NCBI GenBank assembly: GCA_934646835.1 | Contig: CAKUES010000013.1 | Coordinates: forward strand, 1-62,795 | Length of the DNA: 62,795 bases | Reading direction: 5' to 3' | From: an uncultured Coriobacteriales bacterium | Lineage (GTDB): Bacteria > Actinomycetota > Coriobacteriia > Coriobacteriales > QAMH01 | Shown here: piece after piece, positions 43,234 through 57,299 of the stretch | Position numbering within the stretch: position 1 is the first letter of the stretch | Layout: every line of letters begins with the position of its first letter | Translations under genes and position numbers: made by a program | The notes under the pieces: model-generated | The model's database searches: none | What the model saw: only the letters and a program-made list of their open reading frames with translations | What the model was told of the DNA's origin: nothing

Positions 43234-44001
43234 ATGCTTCTTACTATCGACATTGGAAACACCCAGACCACCAACGCGCTCTTCGACGGCGAGGAGATGG
43301 TTGCGCGCTGGGCGACGACCACCTGCAGCTCCGAGACACCCGACGAGGTTCATCAGACGCTCGCCGCTCAGCTGAGCTTGGCTGGCTACTCCCTGGAAGA
43401 CGTCACTGACGTCGCCCTAGCCAGCGTCGTCCCTGCCCTTGCGGCGACGATGAGCGAGGTCGCGCAGCGCGTCTCTGGCAAGCGCCCCGTTGTCGTCGGC
43501 CCGGGAATCAAGAGCGGGCTTCCCATGCGCTATGACAACCCGGCAGAGATCGGCGCGGACCGCGTGGCCGACGCCGTGGCGGCCGTGAACATCTACGGCG
43601 CCCCGGTCATCGTCGTCGACTTGGGCACCGCGACCAACATCGAGGTCATCGACAAGGACGGCAACTTCTGCGGCGGCATCATCGCCCCGGGTCTGGTCAG
43701 CAGCTCCGAGGCCCTCTACCAGCATGCTGCACGCTTGTTCCAGGTCGGCTTCTCCATCCCCGACCACGTGATCGGCACGAACACGGCCGATGCGATGAGT
43801 TCTGGCATCATGCTCGGCGAGGTGGCCCGCATCGACGGCCTCGTTACCCGCATCTTTGACGAACTCGGCTACGAGGCACCGGTCATCGCCACAGGTGGCC
43901 TGGGTCGCCACATCGCGCCCGCGTCGAGTACTATCACGGGTTACGAGCCCAACCTCACGCTGCTCGGCCTGCGCATGATCTACGCGAAGAACAGGGGCTA
44001 G
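43234..44001 (+). CDS. coaX: type III pantothenate kinase
   Basis: A 255-residue ASKHA-fold kinase, first step of coenzyme A synthesis. The phosphate loop is MLLTIDIGNTQTTNALF. GADRVADAVAA and VIVVDLGTATNIEVID are the substrate and metal motifs, and IIAPGL and ATGGLG complete the set. Type III enzymes are not inhibited by CoA. It sits 2 bases before the histidine kinase gene, an odd operon pairing. Confidence 0.95.
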   Translation: MLLTIDIGNTQTTNALFDGEEMVARWATTTCSSETPDEVHQTLAAQLSLAGYSLEDVTDVALASVVPALAATMSEVAQRVSGKRPVVVGPGIKSGLPMRYDNPAEIGADRVADAVAAVNIYGAPVIVVDLGTATNIEVIDKDGNFCGGIIAPGLVSSSEALYQHAARLFQVGFSIPDHVIGTNTADAMSSGIMLGEVARIDGLVTRIFDELGYEAPVIATGGLGRHIAPASSTITGYEPNLTLLGLRMIYAKNRG

Positions 44002-44003
44002 GC

Positions 44004-44903
44004 ATGGCGGTCAACAACGCGAACAAGCACGCGGCGGCGCGCAAAGCCGGCAAGTGCCAGTGCGAGGGCGACGTTTGCTGCAACGAGGGCTGCTGCGAGA
44101 GCGCGGAGGAGTTCTACGCCAAGGAGCTCCCGCCGGCGATCGTCGAGTACTTCAAGGTCCACACTCCGCCGCAGGAGGTGCGCGACTTCATCTTGGACAA
44201 CGTCAACGAGCTCCTCACGGAGGAGGCTCGCCAGGCGCAGTTCGTAAGCGACGTCAGCCATGAGATCCGCACACCCCTCACGGCTATCAGAGGCACGGCG
44301 GAGACGCTGCTTGACGGCGGTGTGCCGGAGGATCTCCAGAAGCGCTTCCTCACCCAGATCATCAACGAGTGCGACCGCCTCACGCGCCTTGCCAACGACC
44401 TGCTCACGCTGCAGAAGGCCGAGGGTCAGGACATGGAGCTCTCGCGCCTCAACCTGCGTACTATTGCAGACAACTGCGCGCTGCTCATGCGCGAGCTGCT
44501 CGAGGAGCGCGGCTGCGAGCTCGAGGTCTCCGGCGAGGCGCCTGACGTCGACGGCAACGCCGATGCCATCAACCAGATCCTCGTGAACCTCATTGAGAAC
44601 GCGAGCCGCTACGCCAAGGGCTACGTGCGCGTGGAGATCTCCTGCATCAACGGCTATAGCGTCATCGCCGTCGGCGACGACGGCCCCGGTTTTGGCGACG
44701 AGGACCCGGCGCATCTCTTCGACCGCTTCTACCGCGCCGACCAAAGCCGCGTGCGCCACAAGGGCAGCGGCAACAGCGGTCTGGGCCTTGCCATCGTCAA
44801 GGCGCTCACCACGGCGATGGGCGGTACCGTTGAGGCCGTCAACCTGCCCAACGCAGGCGCGGCTTTCATCGTCGCCATCCCCAGCCTGCCGCCCCAGGAT
44901 TAG
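44004..44903 (+). CDS. soluble sensor histidine kinase with Cys-rich N-terminus
   Basis: A 299-residue histidine kinase without any membrane helix. The N-terminus carries six Cys within 14 residues (18, 20, 25, 26, 30, 31; CQCEGDVCCNEGCC), a likely metal or redox site. The dimerisation domain has His86 in SDVSHEIRTPLTAIRG. The ATPase domain shows the N box NLIENASRYA, G1 DDGPGFG, F box LFDRFYRAD and G2 GSGNSGLGLAIVK. The catalytic core is PhoR-like. The probable partner is the regulator at 42344-43066, split from it by coaX. The signal is unknown. Confidence 0.85.
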   Translation: MAVNNANKHAAARKAGKCQCEGDVCCNEGCCESAEEFYAKELPPAIVEYFKVHTPPQEVRDFILDNVNELLTEEARQAQFVSDVSHEIRTPLTAIRGTAETLLDGGVPEDLQKRFLTQIINECDRLTRLANDLLTLQKAEGQDMELSRLNLRTIADNCALLMRELLEERGCELEVSGEAPDVDGNADAINQILVNLIENASRYAKGYVRVEISCINGYSVIAVGDDGPGFGDEDPAHLFDRFYRADQSRVRHKGSGNSGLGLAIVKALTTAMGGTVEAVNLPNAGAAFIVAIPSLPPQD

Positions 44904-44924
44904 CTTCAAGGAAAGGAACCTTGC

Positions 44925-46157
44925 ATGAACCTCACCGAGCGCCTCGAGAAGTACGCCGAGCTTCTCATCGTCAAGGGCTGCGCCTTCAAGGAGGGTCAGG
45001 AGCTCTTCGTCCGCTCTCCGATCCAGGTGGCGCAGTTCACCCGCATGGTCGTTGCCTGCGCCTACAGGCATGGTGCGCGCCATGTGACGGTGAGTTGGAG
45101 CGACGAGGCCGTCTCGCGCCTTGCCTATGACAACGCGCCGCTCGAGGTCTTCGAGGCGACGCCTTCCTGGCAGGCCGAGCTCAACAACTCCATGGCTCGC
45201 AACAACGCCGCCGTGCTCACGATCTTGAGCGACGACCCGCAGGCTATGAAGGGTGTCGACCAACGCAAGGTCATGGCACGCGTAGTCTCGAACCATGAGG
45301 CTTGCAAGGAGTTCTACGATGCGCTCGACCGCGGTCGCTGCGTGTGGTGCATCGCCGGAGCCGCAAGCCCTGTCTGGGCGAGCCAGGTCTTTCCCGAGCT
45401 CGACGAGGTTGCTGCGACGGAGAGGCTTTGGGAAGCCATCCTCGATACCTCCCGTGTGACCGACGACCCCTGCAAGGCATGGGACGAGCACCGCGAGAGC
45501 TTCGAGGAGCGCAAGGCATGGCTCAACGCCCAGCGGTTCTCCAAGCTTCACTACACCGCCTCCAACGGCACCGACCTCATGGTCGGCCTCATAGACGGCA
45601 GCCATTGGGAGGGCGGCGGCCAGATGGGAGCCGACGGCGTCACGTACTTCTTCCCCAACATCCCCACGGAGGAGATTTTTACCTCGCCCGACAGGCTCGC
45701 TACTGAGGGCGTTGTCCACAGCGCACTGCCCCTCATCCATAACGGCAGCCCTGTCGAGGACTTCTGGATCCGCTTCGAGGGTGGACGCGCCGTCGAGTGC
45801 GATGCACGCGTCGGCTGCGATGTGCTGCAGGGCATCATCGACACCGACGACAAGTCCTGCTTCTTGGGCGAGTGCGCGCTGGTTCCCTTCGACAGCCCCA
45901 TCCGCAACACGGGTGTGCTCTTCCTCGAGACCCTCTACGACGAGAATGCCAGCTGCCATCTGGCGCTGGGCAAGGGCTTTCCGGAGGTGCTCGAGGGCGG
46001 CTACGACATGAGCGCTGACGAGCTGCTCTCCGCCGGCCTCAACGAGAGCGCCGCGCATGTCGACTTCATGATCGGTACGACAGACCTCAACATCACCGGT
46101 ATCAAGGCCGACGGGACCGAGGTTGCTGTCTTTGTCGATGGCAACTGGGCGTTTTAG
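44925..46157 (+). CDS. M29-family metallo-aminopeptidase
   Basis: A 410-residue peptidase of the AmpS/PepS/PepT-II (M29) family, which removes N-terminal residues from peptides in the cytoplasm. Typical stretches are the N-terminal ERLEKYAELLIVKGCAFKEGQELFVRSPIQ, GTDLMVGLIDGSHWEGG, FFPNIPTEEIFTSPDR, and the metal-binding C-terminal DENASCHLALGKGF and NESAAHVDFMIGTTDL. It starts 21 bases after the kinase gene with GGAAAGGAACC upstream, so it may be in the same operon. Confidence 0.88.
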   Translation: MNLTERLEKYAELLIVKGCAFKEGQELFVRSPIQVAQFTRMVVACAYRHGARHVTVSWSDEAVSRLAYDNAPLEVFEATPSWQAELNNSMARNNAAVLTILSDDPQAMKGVDQRKVMARVVSNHEACKEFYDALDRGRCVWCIAGAASPVWASQVFPELDEVAATERLWEAILDTSRVTDDPCKAWDEHRESFEERKAWLNAQRFSKLHYTASNGTDLMVGLIDGSHWEGGGQMGADGVTYFFPNIPTEEIFTSPDRLATEGVVHSALPLIHNGSPVEDFWIRFEGGRAVECDARVGCDVLQGIIDTDDKSCFLGECALVPFDSPIRNTGVLFLETLYDENASCHLALGKGFPEVLEGGYDMSADELLSAGLNESAAHVDFMIGTTDLNITGIKADGTEVAVFVDGNWAF

Positions 46158-46166
46158 GGAGTAGCC

Positions 46167-46622
46167 GTGTTTGTAGGATTGCTGAGCGATACGCATGGCA
46201 CGCTGCCAGAAGGCGTTTTTGAGGCATTTGACGGGGTGGACTACATCATCCATGCCGGCGACATCGGCCGCGAGAGCGTGTTGTGGGAGCTCGAGGCGAT
46301 AGCGCCGACCTTTGCCTGCCTGGGCAACAACGATTGGCGGGATTACGGCAGCTTCGTGCGCCATGAGATTCATCCGATTATCGGCGGTGCCAACATCGCC
46401 GTGACACATTACCCGGAAGATGCCATCGCGCTGGCGCGGACGGGGGAGTACCAGCTCGTCGTACATGGGCATACCCATGTGCCGCGCGACATCGTCGTCG
46501 GCGCTTGCCGCATTATCAATCCTGGGTCGACCACCCGCCCTCGTGGCGGCAGCGTGCGCCAGTGCTGCACCCTGCGTATCGATAGCGGCGTCATCGGTCC
46601 GGTGAGGACGCATCTGCTGTAA
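46167..46622 (+). CDS. YfcE/MJ0936-like metallophosphoesterase
   Basis: A 151-residue calcineurin-like phosphodiesterase. The metal ligands are visible in LLSDTHG, IIHAGDIG, CLGNND and VVHGHTHVPR. Small members of this family hydrolyse model phosphodiesters; the natural substrate is unknown. Starts at GTG 46167 behind AGGGAG, 9 bases after the peptidase gene. A 9-bp hairpin (46627-46649) follows the stop without a T tract. Confidence 0.88.
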   Translation: MFVGLLSDTHGTLPEGVFEAFDGVDYIIHAGDIGRESVLWELEAIAPTFACLGNNDWRDYGSFVRHEIHPIIGGANIAVTHYPEDAIALARTGEYQLVVHGHTHVPRDIVVGACRIINPGSTTRPRGGSVRQCCTLRIDSGVIGPVRTHLL

Positions 46623-46728
46623 GGACCGCGAGTGACGTGCACTCGCGGCAAGAGCGCTGCGCATGAGTCATCTGCTGCGATTTCAGCACCCCTTAACCTA
46701 TGCGCGGTACCATTGGTGCACTATTCCC

Positions 46729-48507
46729 ATGAGATTGGACTGCCCCTTGCGTCGTTGCCTCTCTAAGATTGTTTCCGTTCTCGCTGCGACGTCACTCGTT
46801 TACTGCATGACGCCCGCTGTCGCTTTTGCGGGTGAGAGCGCAACCGCTGCCGAGCATGCGGCAAACGACGCCGTCATCCAGGAGGCGATTGATGGCCTCG
46901 GCGAGCTTGAGGCGGGGGAGGACTACACTACCGGCGAGGTGCTTGTCACCTACAGCGGGCAGGACCAGCCGCAATCGGTTGAGCTTAGCGACGGCCAAAG
47001 CGTGGCCGATGCGCTCGAGGACGCCAAGGCTGACAACATGGTCACTGCGGCGCAGCCCAACTACATCTACCGGCTGATGGACACGGTCCCGGACTCTGCT
47101 GCTGGCGAGGGTGCCGCCACTGCCAATGACAAGCTGCTTGCCGGTCAGTACTACCTCGGCGATGAGTCCGTGATCGGCGGTGAAACCGTATACGGCGCCG
47201 ACGTGGGCGCCGCATGGAAGCTCGCCAAGTCGAACAACTCCACGACGGTTGCCGTGCTCGATACCGGCGTGCAGCTCTCCCACGAGGACCTTCAAGACAA
47301 CATCGACCGCGCGCATATGGCGACGGTGACCTCGGACGGTCGGGTGAATGTCGGCAGCATGAAGGATGAGGACGGCCACGGCACGCATGTCGCAGGCATA
47401 CTCTCTGCCACGGCCAACAACGCAATCGGCATCATCGGGGCGAGCTATAACGCAACTGTCCTGCCTATCCGCGTCTTCGAGAATCACACTTCGACGACGC
47501 TGCAGTGCATCGCCGGCATCACGTACCTCGACGGTCTCATCGAGAGCGGTCAGCTCGCCAATCTCCACGTCATGAACATGAGCCTGGGCTCATACGAGCA
47601 CAGCACGATGGACGACATGCTCCACAAGTGCATCACGCACATGTACAAGCAACACGGCATTGTATCTGTTTGCGCCGGCGGCAACGGCATCAACGGCGTC
47701 GCTCAGACGCGTAAGTGCGTGCCGGCGGATTGGTCCGAGTGCGTCTCCGTCACCTCTCTCACGGCCTACGGCACGAACTCTACGTGGTCGGATTTCAATC
47801 GCTACAAGGACATCAGCGCTCCTGGCGAGGCGATTCTGTCGACGTATTCCGATGGTTACGCGAAGGACGCACGCGATATGGGCGACGAGGACCTCTACGT
47901 TTACAGGAAGGGTGCGTCCTACGGTTTCATGGAGGGCACTTCGATGGCGGCGCCGATTGTGTCCGGCGTGCTCGCCTTGATGTGGGCGACCTATCCTGAT
48001 CTGAAGCCTGTCGATGCGGTCAAGGCGATCAAGAAGACAGCACGCAAGGTAGGCTCCACCTACGATGACGAGCTCAAGAGCATCTTGAGCGGGGGAGTGC
48101 GCTCTGGAAGCGCCGGTGCTATCGACGCCGCAGCAGCGTTGGGCTACGTCCAAAAGCTTGCGACAAGCGCCGGGGTGCAGCCCATCGCGGATCCTCAGCC
48201 GCAAGACATCATCTCCACTAAGCCCGCCAAGGTCAAAGGCCTCAAGATCAAAGCCAAGAACACGTCGATCAGCCTCAGCTGGGCTGCGCTCGACGGTGTG
48301 GGCGGCTATCAGGTCCGCTATCGCCAGAAGGGTAAATCGGCCCGGAAGACCAAGCTCGTTAACGACTCCCTTGTCGACGAGTCCAAGGTCAAGGGCCTCA
48401 AGCGCGGCAAATCCTACACCGTCCAGGTCCGTGCTTGGCGCCTCAAGACCACCGGCACCAAGCTCTACGGCTCCTGGAGCACCGCCAAGACCACTACAAC
48501 GAAATAG
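46729..48507 (+). CDS. secreted subtilisin-like serine protease with C-terminal Fn3-like domain
   Basis: A 592-residue exported S8 protease. The signal peptide runs from MRLDCPLRRCLSK to AVAFA before GES. A propeptide (TGEVLVTYSGQ to QPNYIYRL) follows. The catalytic triad is Asp178 (AVLDTGVQ), His217 (DGHGTHVAG) and Ser405 (GTSMAAPIVSG). The last 90 residues look like a fibronectin III domain (KVKGLKIKAKNTSISLSWAALDGVGGYQVRYR), common in gut actinobacterial surface proteins. An in-frame ATG at 46663 would add 22 residues before the signal peptide and is less likely. No sorting motif is seen, so the enzyme is probably released. Confidence 0.88.
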   Translation: MRLDCPLRRCLSKIVSVLAATSLVYCMTPAVAFAGESATAAEHAANDAVIQEAIDGLGELEAGEDYTTGEVLVTYSGQDQPQSVELSDGQSVADALEDAKADNMVTAAQPNYIYRLMDTVPDSAAGEGAATANDKLLAGQYYLGDESVIGGETVYGADVGAAWKLAKSNNSTTVAVLDTGVQLSHEDLQDNIDRAHMATVTSDGRVNVGSMKDEDGHGTHVAGILSATANNAIGIIGASYNATVLPIRVFENHTSTTLQCIAGITYLDGLIESGQLANLHVMNMSLGSYEHSTMDDMLHKCITHMYKQHGIVSVCAGGNGINGVAQTRKCVPADWSECVSVTSLTAYGTNSTWSDFNRYKDISAPGEAILSTYSDGYAKDARDMGDEDLYVYRKGASYGFMEGTSMAAPIVSGVLALMWATYPDLKPVDAVKAIKKTARKVGSTYDDELKSILSGGVRSGSAGAIDAAAALGYVQKLATSAGVQPIADPQPQDIISTKPAKVKGLKIKAKNTSISLSWAALDGVGGYQVRYRQKGKSARKTKLVNDSLVDESKVKGLKRGKSYTVQVRAWRLKTTGTKLYGSWSTAKTTTTK

Positions 48508-48535
48508 TCTCCAGAGCGCAGTCTCGGCGTAGCGT

Positions 48536-48592
48536 CTCCCACATTTTCCGAGGGACTTTCGTGCATCACTCCCACATTTTCCGAGGGACTTT
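48536..48592. repeat. two 24-bp direct repeats upstream of rpoB
   Basis: CTCCCACATTTTCCGAGGGA plus CTTT occurs at 48536-48559 and again at 48569-48592, 33 bp apart and identical. The repeats lie after the protease gene and about 150 bases before the rpoB promoter. The rest of the 48508-48745 gap shows no gene. Confidence 0.85.
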
Positions 48593-48745
48593 GATTTTCT
48601 CAGTACCCACGAGCCCCTCAACCGTATCGCAGAATGAAGCTTCCAAATTATCTTCTTGACAGGTAGTCTCGTTTGAGCATTGCCGATAAATTTGAACCGT
48701 TCGCCGACGAACATCTCGAGGAATGCCCGTTGGGCAAAGTTTTTC

Positions 48746-48774
48746 TTGACTGTCTCCTTACAAAGCAATATTGT
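48746..48774 (+). promoter_or_regulatory. promoter of rpoBC
   Basis: -35 TTGACT (48746-48751), exactly 17-bp spacer, -10 TATTGT (48769-48774). The start point (about 48781) leaves a 60-base leader to rpoB. rplJ-rplL, the usual upstream genes, are absent. Confidence 0.75.
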
Positions 48775-48843
48775 CTAGGTCCTTATGGTGCAAAAGTGTG
48801 CCAGAAGGCCTATTTTCTTGCAATTCGAAAAGGAGGACAGTAG

Positions 48844-51800
48844 GTGGCAAAGACCAACGTCTATCGCGATCGCAAGAGCTTCGCGAAGATCCCCGAGGTC
48901 ATGGACATCCCCAACCTGATCTCCATCCAGACCGACTCGTTCAAGCGCTTCATGAGCGAGGGTTTGGCGGAGACCTTCAAGGACATGTCCCCGATCGAGA
49001 ACAACGCCCACACCCTGTGCGTTGAGTTCGGCGACCACGAGTTCGGCGACCCGAAGCATTCCGTCGAGGAGTGCAAGAGGCGCGACATCTCTTACCAGGC
49101 ACCCCTCTTTGTTGATATCCGCTTCATCAACAAGGAGACCGGTGAGATGCAGGAATCCAACGTGTTCATGGGCGACTTCCCGCTGATGACCAACCGCGGT
49201 ACCTTCATCATCAACGGCACCGAGCGTGTCGTTGTCTCCCAGCTGGTCCGCTCCCCCGGTGTGTACTTCTCCGCCGAGCGCGACAAGACTAGCGACAAGG
49301 TGCTCTACAACGCAAAGGTGATCCCCGCACGCGGCGCATGGCTCGAGTTCGAGACCGACAAGCGCGACGTGCTCTCCCTGCGTATCGATCGCAAACGCAA
49401 GCAGCCCGCCACCCTTCTCCTCCGCGCCTTCGGCATCGCCGAGACCAACCAGGAGATCGTTGAGCTCCTCGGCGAGTCCGAGATGCTCCAGCACACCCTG
49501 GCAAAGGACGTCGCCTCCAACCGCGAGGAGGCTCTGATCGAGCTGTACAAGCGCCTCCGTCCGGGCGAGCCGCCCACGGTCGAGAGCGCACGCAACCTGC
49601 TCGAGGGCCTGTTCTTCAACCCCCAGCGCTACGATCTCGCACGCGTTGGCCGCTACAAGATCAATAAGAAGCTCGGTCTCGACCTCGCCGGCGACGAGTC
49701 CACCCTCACTGTGGAGGACATCGTCAGCTCCATGAAGTACATCATGAAGCTTCATGACGGTGCCGAGGGCTACCAGACCGACGATATCGACCACTTTGGC
49801 AACCGCCGCATCCGCACGGTTGGCGAGCTGATTCAGAACCAGTTCCGCATCGGCATCAGCCGTATGGAGCGCGTCGTCCGCGAGCGCATGTCCACCATCG
49901 ACCCGGACGACATCAGCCCGCAGGCACTCATCAACATCCGCCCGATCGTGGCGTCCATCAAGGAGTTCTTTGGCAGCTCCCAGCTGTCCCAGTTCATGGA
50001 CCAGACCAACCCCGCTGCTGGTATTACCCACAAGCGCCGTCTGTCCGCACTGGGTCCTGGCGGTCTGTCCCGTGAGCGCGCAGGCTTCGAGGTCCGCGAC
50101 GTCCATACCTCCCACTACGGCCGTATGTGCCCCATCGAGACCCCTGAAGGCCCCAACATCGGCCTTATCGGCTCTCTGGCTACCTATGGCCGCGTGAACC
50201 CCTTCGGCTTCATCGAGACCCCGTACCGCAAGGTCGTCGATGGCAAGGTCACCGACGAGGTCGAGTACCTCACCGCTGACGAGGAGGAGAACTACACCAT
50301 CGCCCAGGCGAACGAGTCCTTCGACCCCGAGACCCGCGAGTTCGGCGTCACGGTCGACGGTGTCTTCGTTCCCTCCAAGACCATCCTCTGCCGTACCAAG
50401 AACGCAGATGGTATCTTCGGCGACCCGGACGATGTTCCGCCCTCCCACGTCAACTACATGGACGTCTCCCCGCGTCAGATGAACTCCGTCGCTACCGCGC
50501 TGATCCCCTTCCTTGAGCACGACGACGCTAACCGCGCGCTCATGGGCTCCAACATGCAGCGCCAGGCTGTGCCCCTGCTCCGCCCCACCGCTCCTCTGGT
50601 CGGTACCGGCATCGAGCACCGCATCGCCATCGACTCCGGTGAGCTGCCCCTGGCCATCAACAGCGGCACCGTCACCTACGTCGACGCAAAGCGCATCGAG
50701 ATCACCAACAACAACGGCACGGTCGACAAGTACCGCCTGTCCAAGTTCCAGCGCTCCAACCAGGGCGGCTGCATCAACATGAAGCCGCTGGTCCGCTTTG
50801 GCGACGAGGTCGCTGCAGGCGACTGCCTGGCTGACGGTCCCTCCACGGACCACGCAGAGCTGGCACTGGGCCAGAACCTCATGGTCGCCTACATGCCCTG
50901 GGAAGGCTTCAACTACGAGGACGCTATCATCGTCTCCGAGCGCGTTGTCTCCGAGGACCTGCTGACCTCCATCCACATCTCCGAGTACGAGCTGGACGCA
51001 CGCGACACCAAGCTCGGCCCCGAGGAGATCACCCGCGAGATCCCCAACATCTCCGAGGAGATGCTGGCCAACCTCGACGTCGACGGCATCATCCGCATCG
51101 GCGCTGAGGTCCATCCCGGCGACGTCCTCGTCGGCAAGGTCACGCCCAAGGGAGAGACCGAGCTCACCGCAGAGGAGCGCCTGCTGCGCGCCATCTTCGG
51201 CGAGAAGGCCCGTGAGGTCCGCGACACCTCCCTCAAGGTGCCCCATGGCTCCGGTGGCCGCGTCATCGCCGTCCACCAGTTCTCCCGCGCTGCCGGCGCA
51301 GAGCTGCCTCCCGGCGTCAACGAGCTGGTTCGCGTCTTCGTCGCACAGAAGCGCAAGATCCAGCAGGGCGACAAGCTGTCCGGCCGCCACGGTAACAAGG
51401 GTGTTATCTCCCGTATCCTGCCGGTCGAGGACATGCCCTTCATGGCAGACGGCACGCCCATCGACGTCATCTTGAACCCCCTGGGTGTTCCTTCTCGTAT
51501 GAACGTCGGCCAGCTGATGGAGAACCACCTTGGCTGGGCCGCACTCAACGGCTGGAACGAGGAGGGCACCGACGAGCCCGTTGACGGCCCGTTCTTCGTC
51601 GCAACGCCTATCTTCGACGGTGCGCACGAGGACGAGATCTCCGAGGCCATCTTGAAGGCCAACGAGAACCGCATGAACAAGGTCAAGGCACATCTGGGTG
51701 ACAAGGTCCACGAGGCCTTCGTCCCGCAGCTGAGCGCCACCGGCAAGACCGAGCTCTTCGACGGTCGCACCGGCGAGAAGTTCCGCGAGCAGATTACCGT

Positions 51801-52326
51801 TGGCCAGACCTACATCCTGAAGCTGTCCCATATGGTCGACGACAAGATCCACGCTCGCTCGACTGGTCCTTACAGCCTCATCACCCAGCAGCCGCTCGGC
51901 GGCAAGGCCCAGTTCGGCGGCCAGCGCTTTGGTGAGATGGAGGTTTGGGCGCTGTACTCCTACGGCGCATCCAACGTTTTGCAGGAGATCTTGACGGTCA
52001 AGTCCGACGACACCGCCGGCCGCGTCAAGACCTACGAGGCAATCGTCAAGGGCGAGAACATCCCGCCCGCAGAGATCCCCGAGTCCTTCAAGGTTCTCGT
52101 CAAGGAAATGAAGTCTCTGTGCCTCGACGTCAGCTTGACTGGCGAGTCCAAGGGCAAGAAGGACGAGCAGCCCGAGGAAGAAGAGACCTTGCTCGGCATG
52201 GCTCCCGCAGAAGAGGAGACCGCCGAGGAGGTCGACGCACTCGACCTGCTGGCCAGTGGCATTGCAGATCTCGAGGAAGAAGTAAGTGAAGAAACCACAA
52301 GCAACACCGATGAGGAGGAGGAATAA
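48844..52326 (+). CDS. rpoB: RNA polymerase beta subunit
   Basis: A 1160-residue beta subunit. The rifampicin-binding stretch reads SQLSQFMDQTNP, then THKRRLSALGPGGLSRERAGF, with the usual drug-sensitive residues Asp516, His526 and Ser531 (E. coli numbering). Further conserved blocks are YGRMCPIETPEGPNIGLI, NVLVAYMPWEGFNYEDAI-type sequence, and GDKLSGRHGNKGV. The C-terminus ends in a long acidic tail rich in Glu. Translation starts at GTG 48844 behind AGGAGG. rpoC begins 3 bases after the stop. Confidence 0.97.
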   Translation: MAKTNVYRDRKSFAKIPEVMDIPNLISIQTDSFKRFMSEGLAETFKDMSPIENNAHTLCVEFGDHEFGDPKHSVEECKRRDISYQAPLFVDIRFINKETGEMQESNVFMGDFPLMTNRGTFIINGTERVVVSQLVRSPGVYFSAERDKTSDKVLYNAKVIPARGAWLEFETDKRDVLSLRIDRKRKQPATLLLRAFGIAETNQEIVELLGESEMLQHTLAKDVASNREEALIELYKRLRPGEPPTVESARNLLEGLFFNPQRYDLARVGRYKINKKLGLDLAGDESTLTVEDIVSSMKYIMKLHDGAEGYQTDDIDHFGNRRIRTVGELIQNQFRIGISRMERVVRERMSTIDPDDISPQALINIRPIVASIKEFFGSSQLSQFMDQTNPAAGITHKRRLSALGPGGLSRERAGFEVRDVHTSHYGRMCPIETPEGPNIGLIGSLATYGRVNPFGFIETPYRKVVDGKVTDEVEYLTADEEENYTIAQANESFDPETREFGVTVDGVFVPSKTILCRTKNADGIFGDPDDVPPSHVNYMDVSPRQMNSVATALIPFLEHDDANRALMGSNMQRQAVPLLRPTAPLVGTGIEHRIAIDSGELPLAINSGTVTYVDAKRIEITNNNGTVDKYRLSKFQRSNQGGCINMKPLVRFGDEVAAGDCLADGPSTDHAELALGQNLMVAYMPWEGFNYEDAIIVSERVVSEDLLTSIHISEYELDARDTKLGPEEITREIPNISEEMLANLDVDGIIRIGAEVHPGDVLVGKVTPKGETELTAEERLLRAIFGEKAREVRDTSLKVPHGSGGRVIAVHQFSRAAGAELPPGVNELVRVFVAQKRKIQQGDKLSGRHGNKGVISRILPVEDMPFMADGTPIDVILNPLGVPSRMNVGQLMENHLGWAALNGWNEEGTDEPVDGPFFVATPIFDGAHEDEISEAILKANENRMNKVKAHLGDKVHEAFVPQLSATGKTELFDGRTGEKFREQITVGQTYILKLSHMVDDKIHARSTGPYSLITQQPLGGKAQFGGQRFGEMEVWALYSYGASNVLQEILTVKSDDTAGRVKTYEAIVKGENIPPAEIPESFKVLVKEMKSLCLDVSLTGESKGKKDEQPEEEETLLGMAPAEEETAEEVDALDLLASGIADLEEEVSEETTSNTDEEEE

Positions 52327-52329
52327 AGA

Positions 52330-56700
<4,371 letters not shown>

Positions 56701-56736
56701 TCCTCTCGACGCTCGGATGAACACATAGCACTACCC

Positions 56737-56776
56737 GCGAGCCCCGCTGGCACGAGCCGGCGGGGCTCGCTGTTTT
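56737..56776 (+). terminator. terminator after rpoC
   Basis: GCGAGCCCCGC (56737-56747) pairs with GCGGGGCTCGC (56760-56770) over 11 bp, followed by TGTTTT. Confidence 0.85.
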
Positions 56777-56786
56777 GGATGGCGCG

Positions 56787-56900
56787 ATAAGTGCGGTTGA
56801 TTGAGGAGCGCAGTCGCCTTAAGTGCGGTCGAATGGGGCCAAATTGCAGCTAAGTGCGGTTGAAAGTATGAGAGGGTTGCCGAAATCGACCGCACTTATG
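56787..56900. repeat. second cluster of AAGTGCGGTTGA motifs
   Basis: Three direct copies (AAGTGCGGTTGA near 56789, AAGTGCGGTCGA near 56821, AAGTGCGGTTGA near 56852) and one inverted copy (TCGACCGCACTT near 56886). Same motif family as 28918-29031. TGTCACTGGTACA at 56923-56935 links this gap to the repeats at 40184 and 62559. Confidence 0.75.
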
Positions 56901-57096
56901 CAGCTGCGATCGTGACACTAAATGTCACTGGTACAAAAGGTGGGGGATGCAATGCGAGAGCTGCTGCGTAGGCTCCGGTCACGGAAAACCAACGCATTCC
57001 GAAAAATTCTCAGATTTTTGATAATTAATGCCAAAATATAGCATCGTCCCAGCTCAAGGGCATAATAGGGGAGGGACACACCCGGGGGCGTGGCGT

Positions 57097-57125
57097 TTGA
57101 CGAGTTTGCTTGAGGGGCGTAATCT
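57097..57125 (+). promoter_or_regulatory. possible promoter of rpsL-rpsG-fusA-rpsJ
   Basis: TTGACG (57097-57102) and TAATCT (57120-57125) with exact 17-bp spacing; the -10 box is weak. It would give a leader of about 165 bases before rpsL with a GACAGC/GCTGTC hairpin near 57152. CATAAT at 57061 is another possible -10 box. Confidence 0.4.
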
Positions 57126-57299
57126 ACCAAATCGCGTCTTCAGGTCTGAAGACAGCTATGCCCACGATACGTGCTGCTGTCGGGCTCTATATGGTCGAAG
57201 AACGCGTCTGCGACCAGATGGAACCTGACAGGCATTCGTGAGCCCTCTTCCAGAGAGAAGGGGAGTATTTGTAAGAAGGTAGCAAGTAAGGAGAACAAA

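Noticed and set aside
44900..46622. Idea that the peptidase and phosphoesterase form a defence system with the kinase
   Set aside because: Both are common housekeeping families and show no toxin, nuclease or sensor features.
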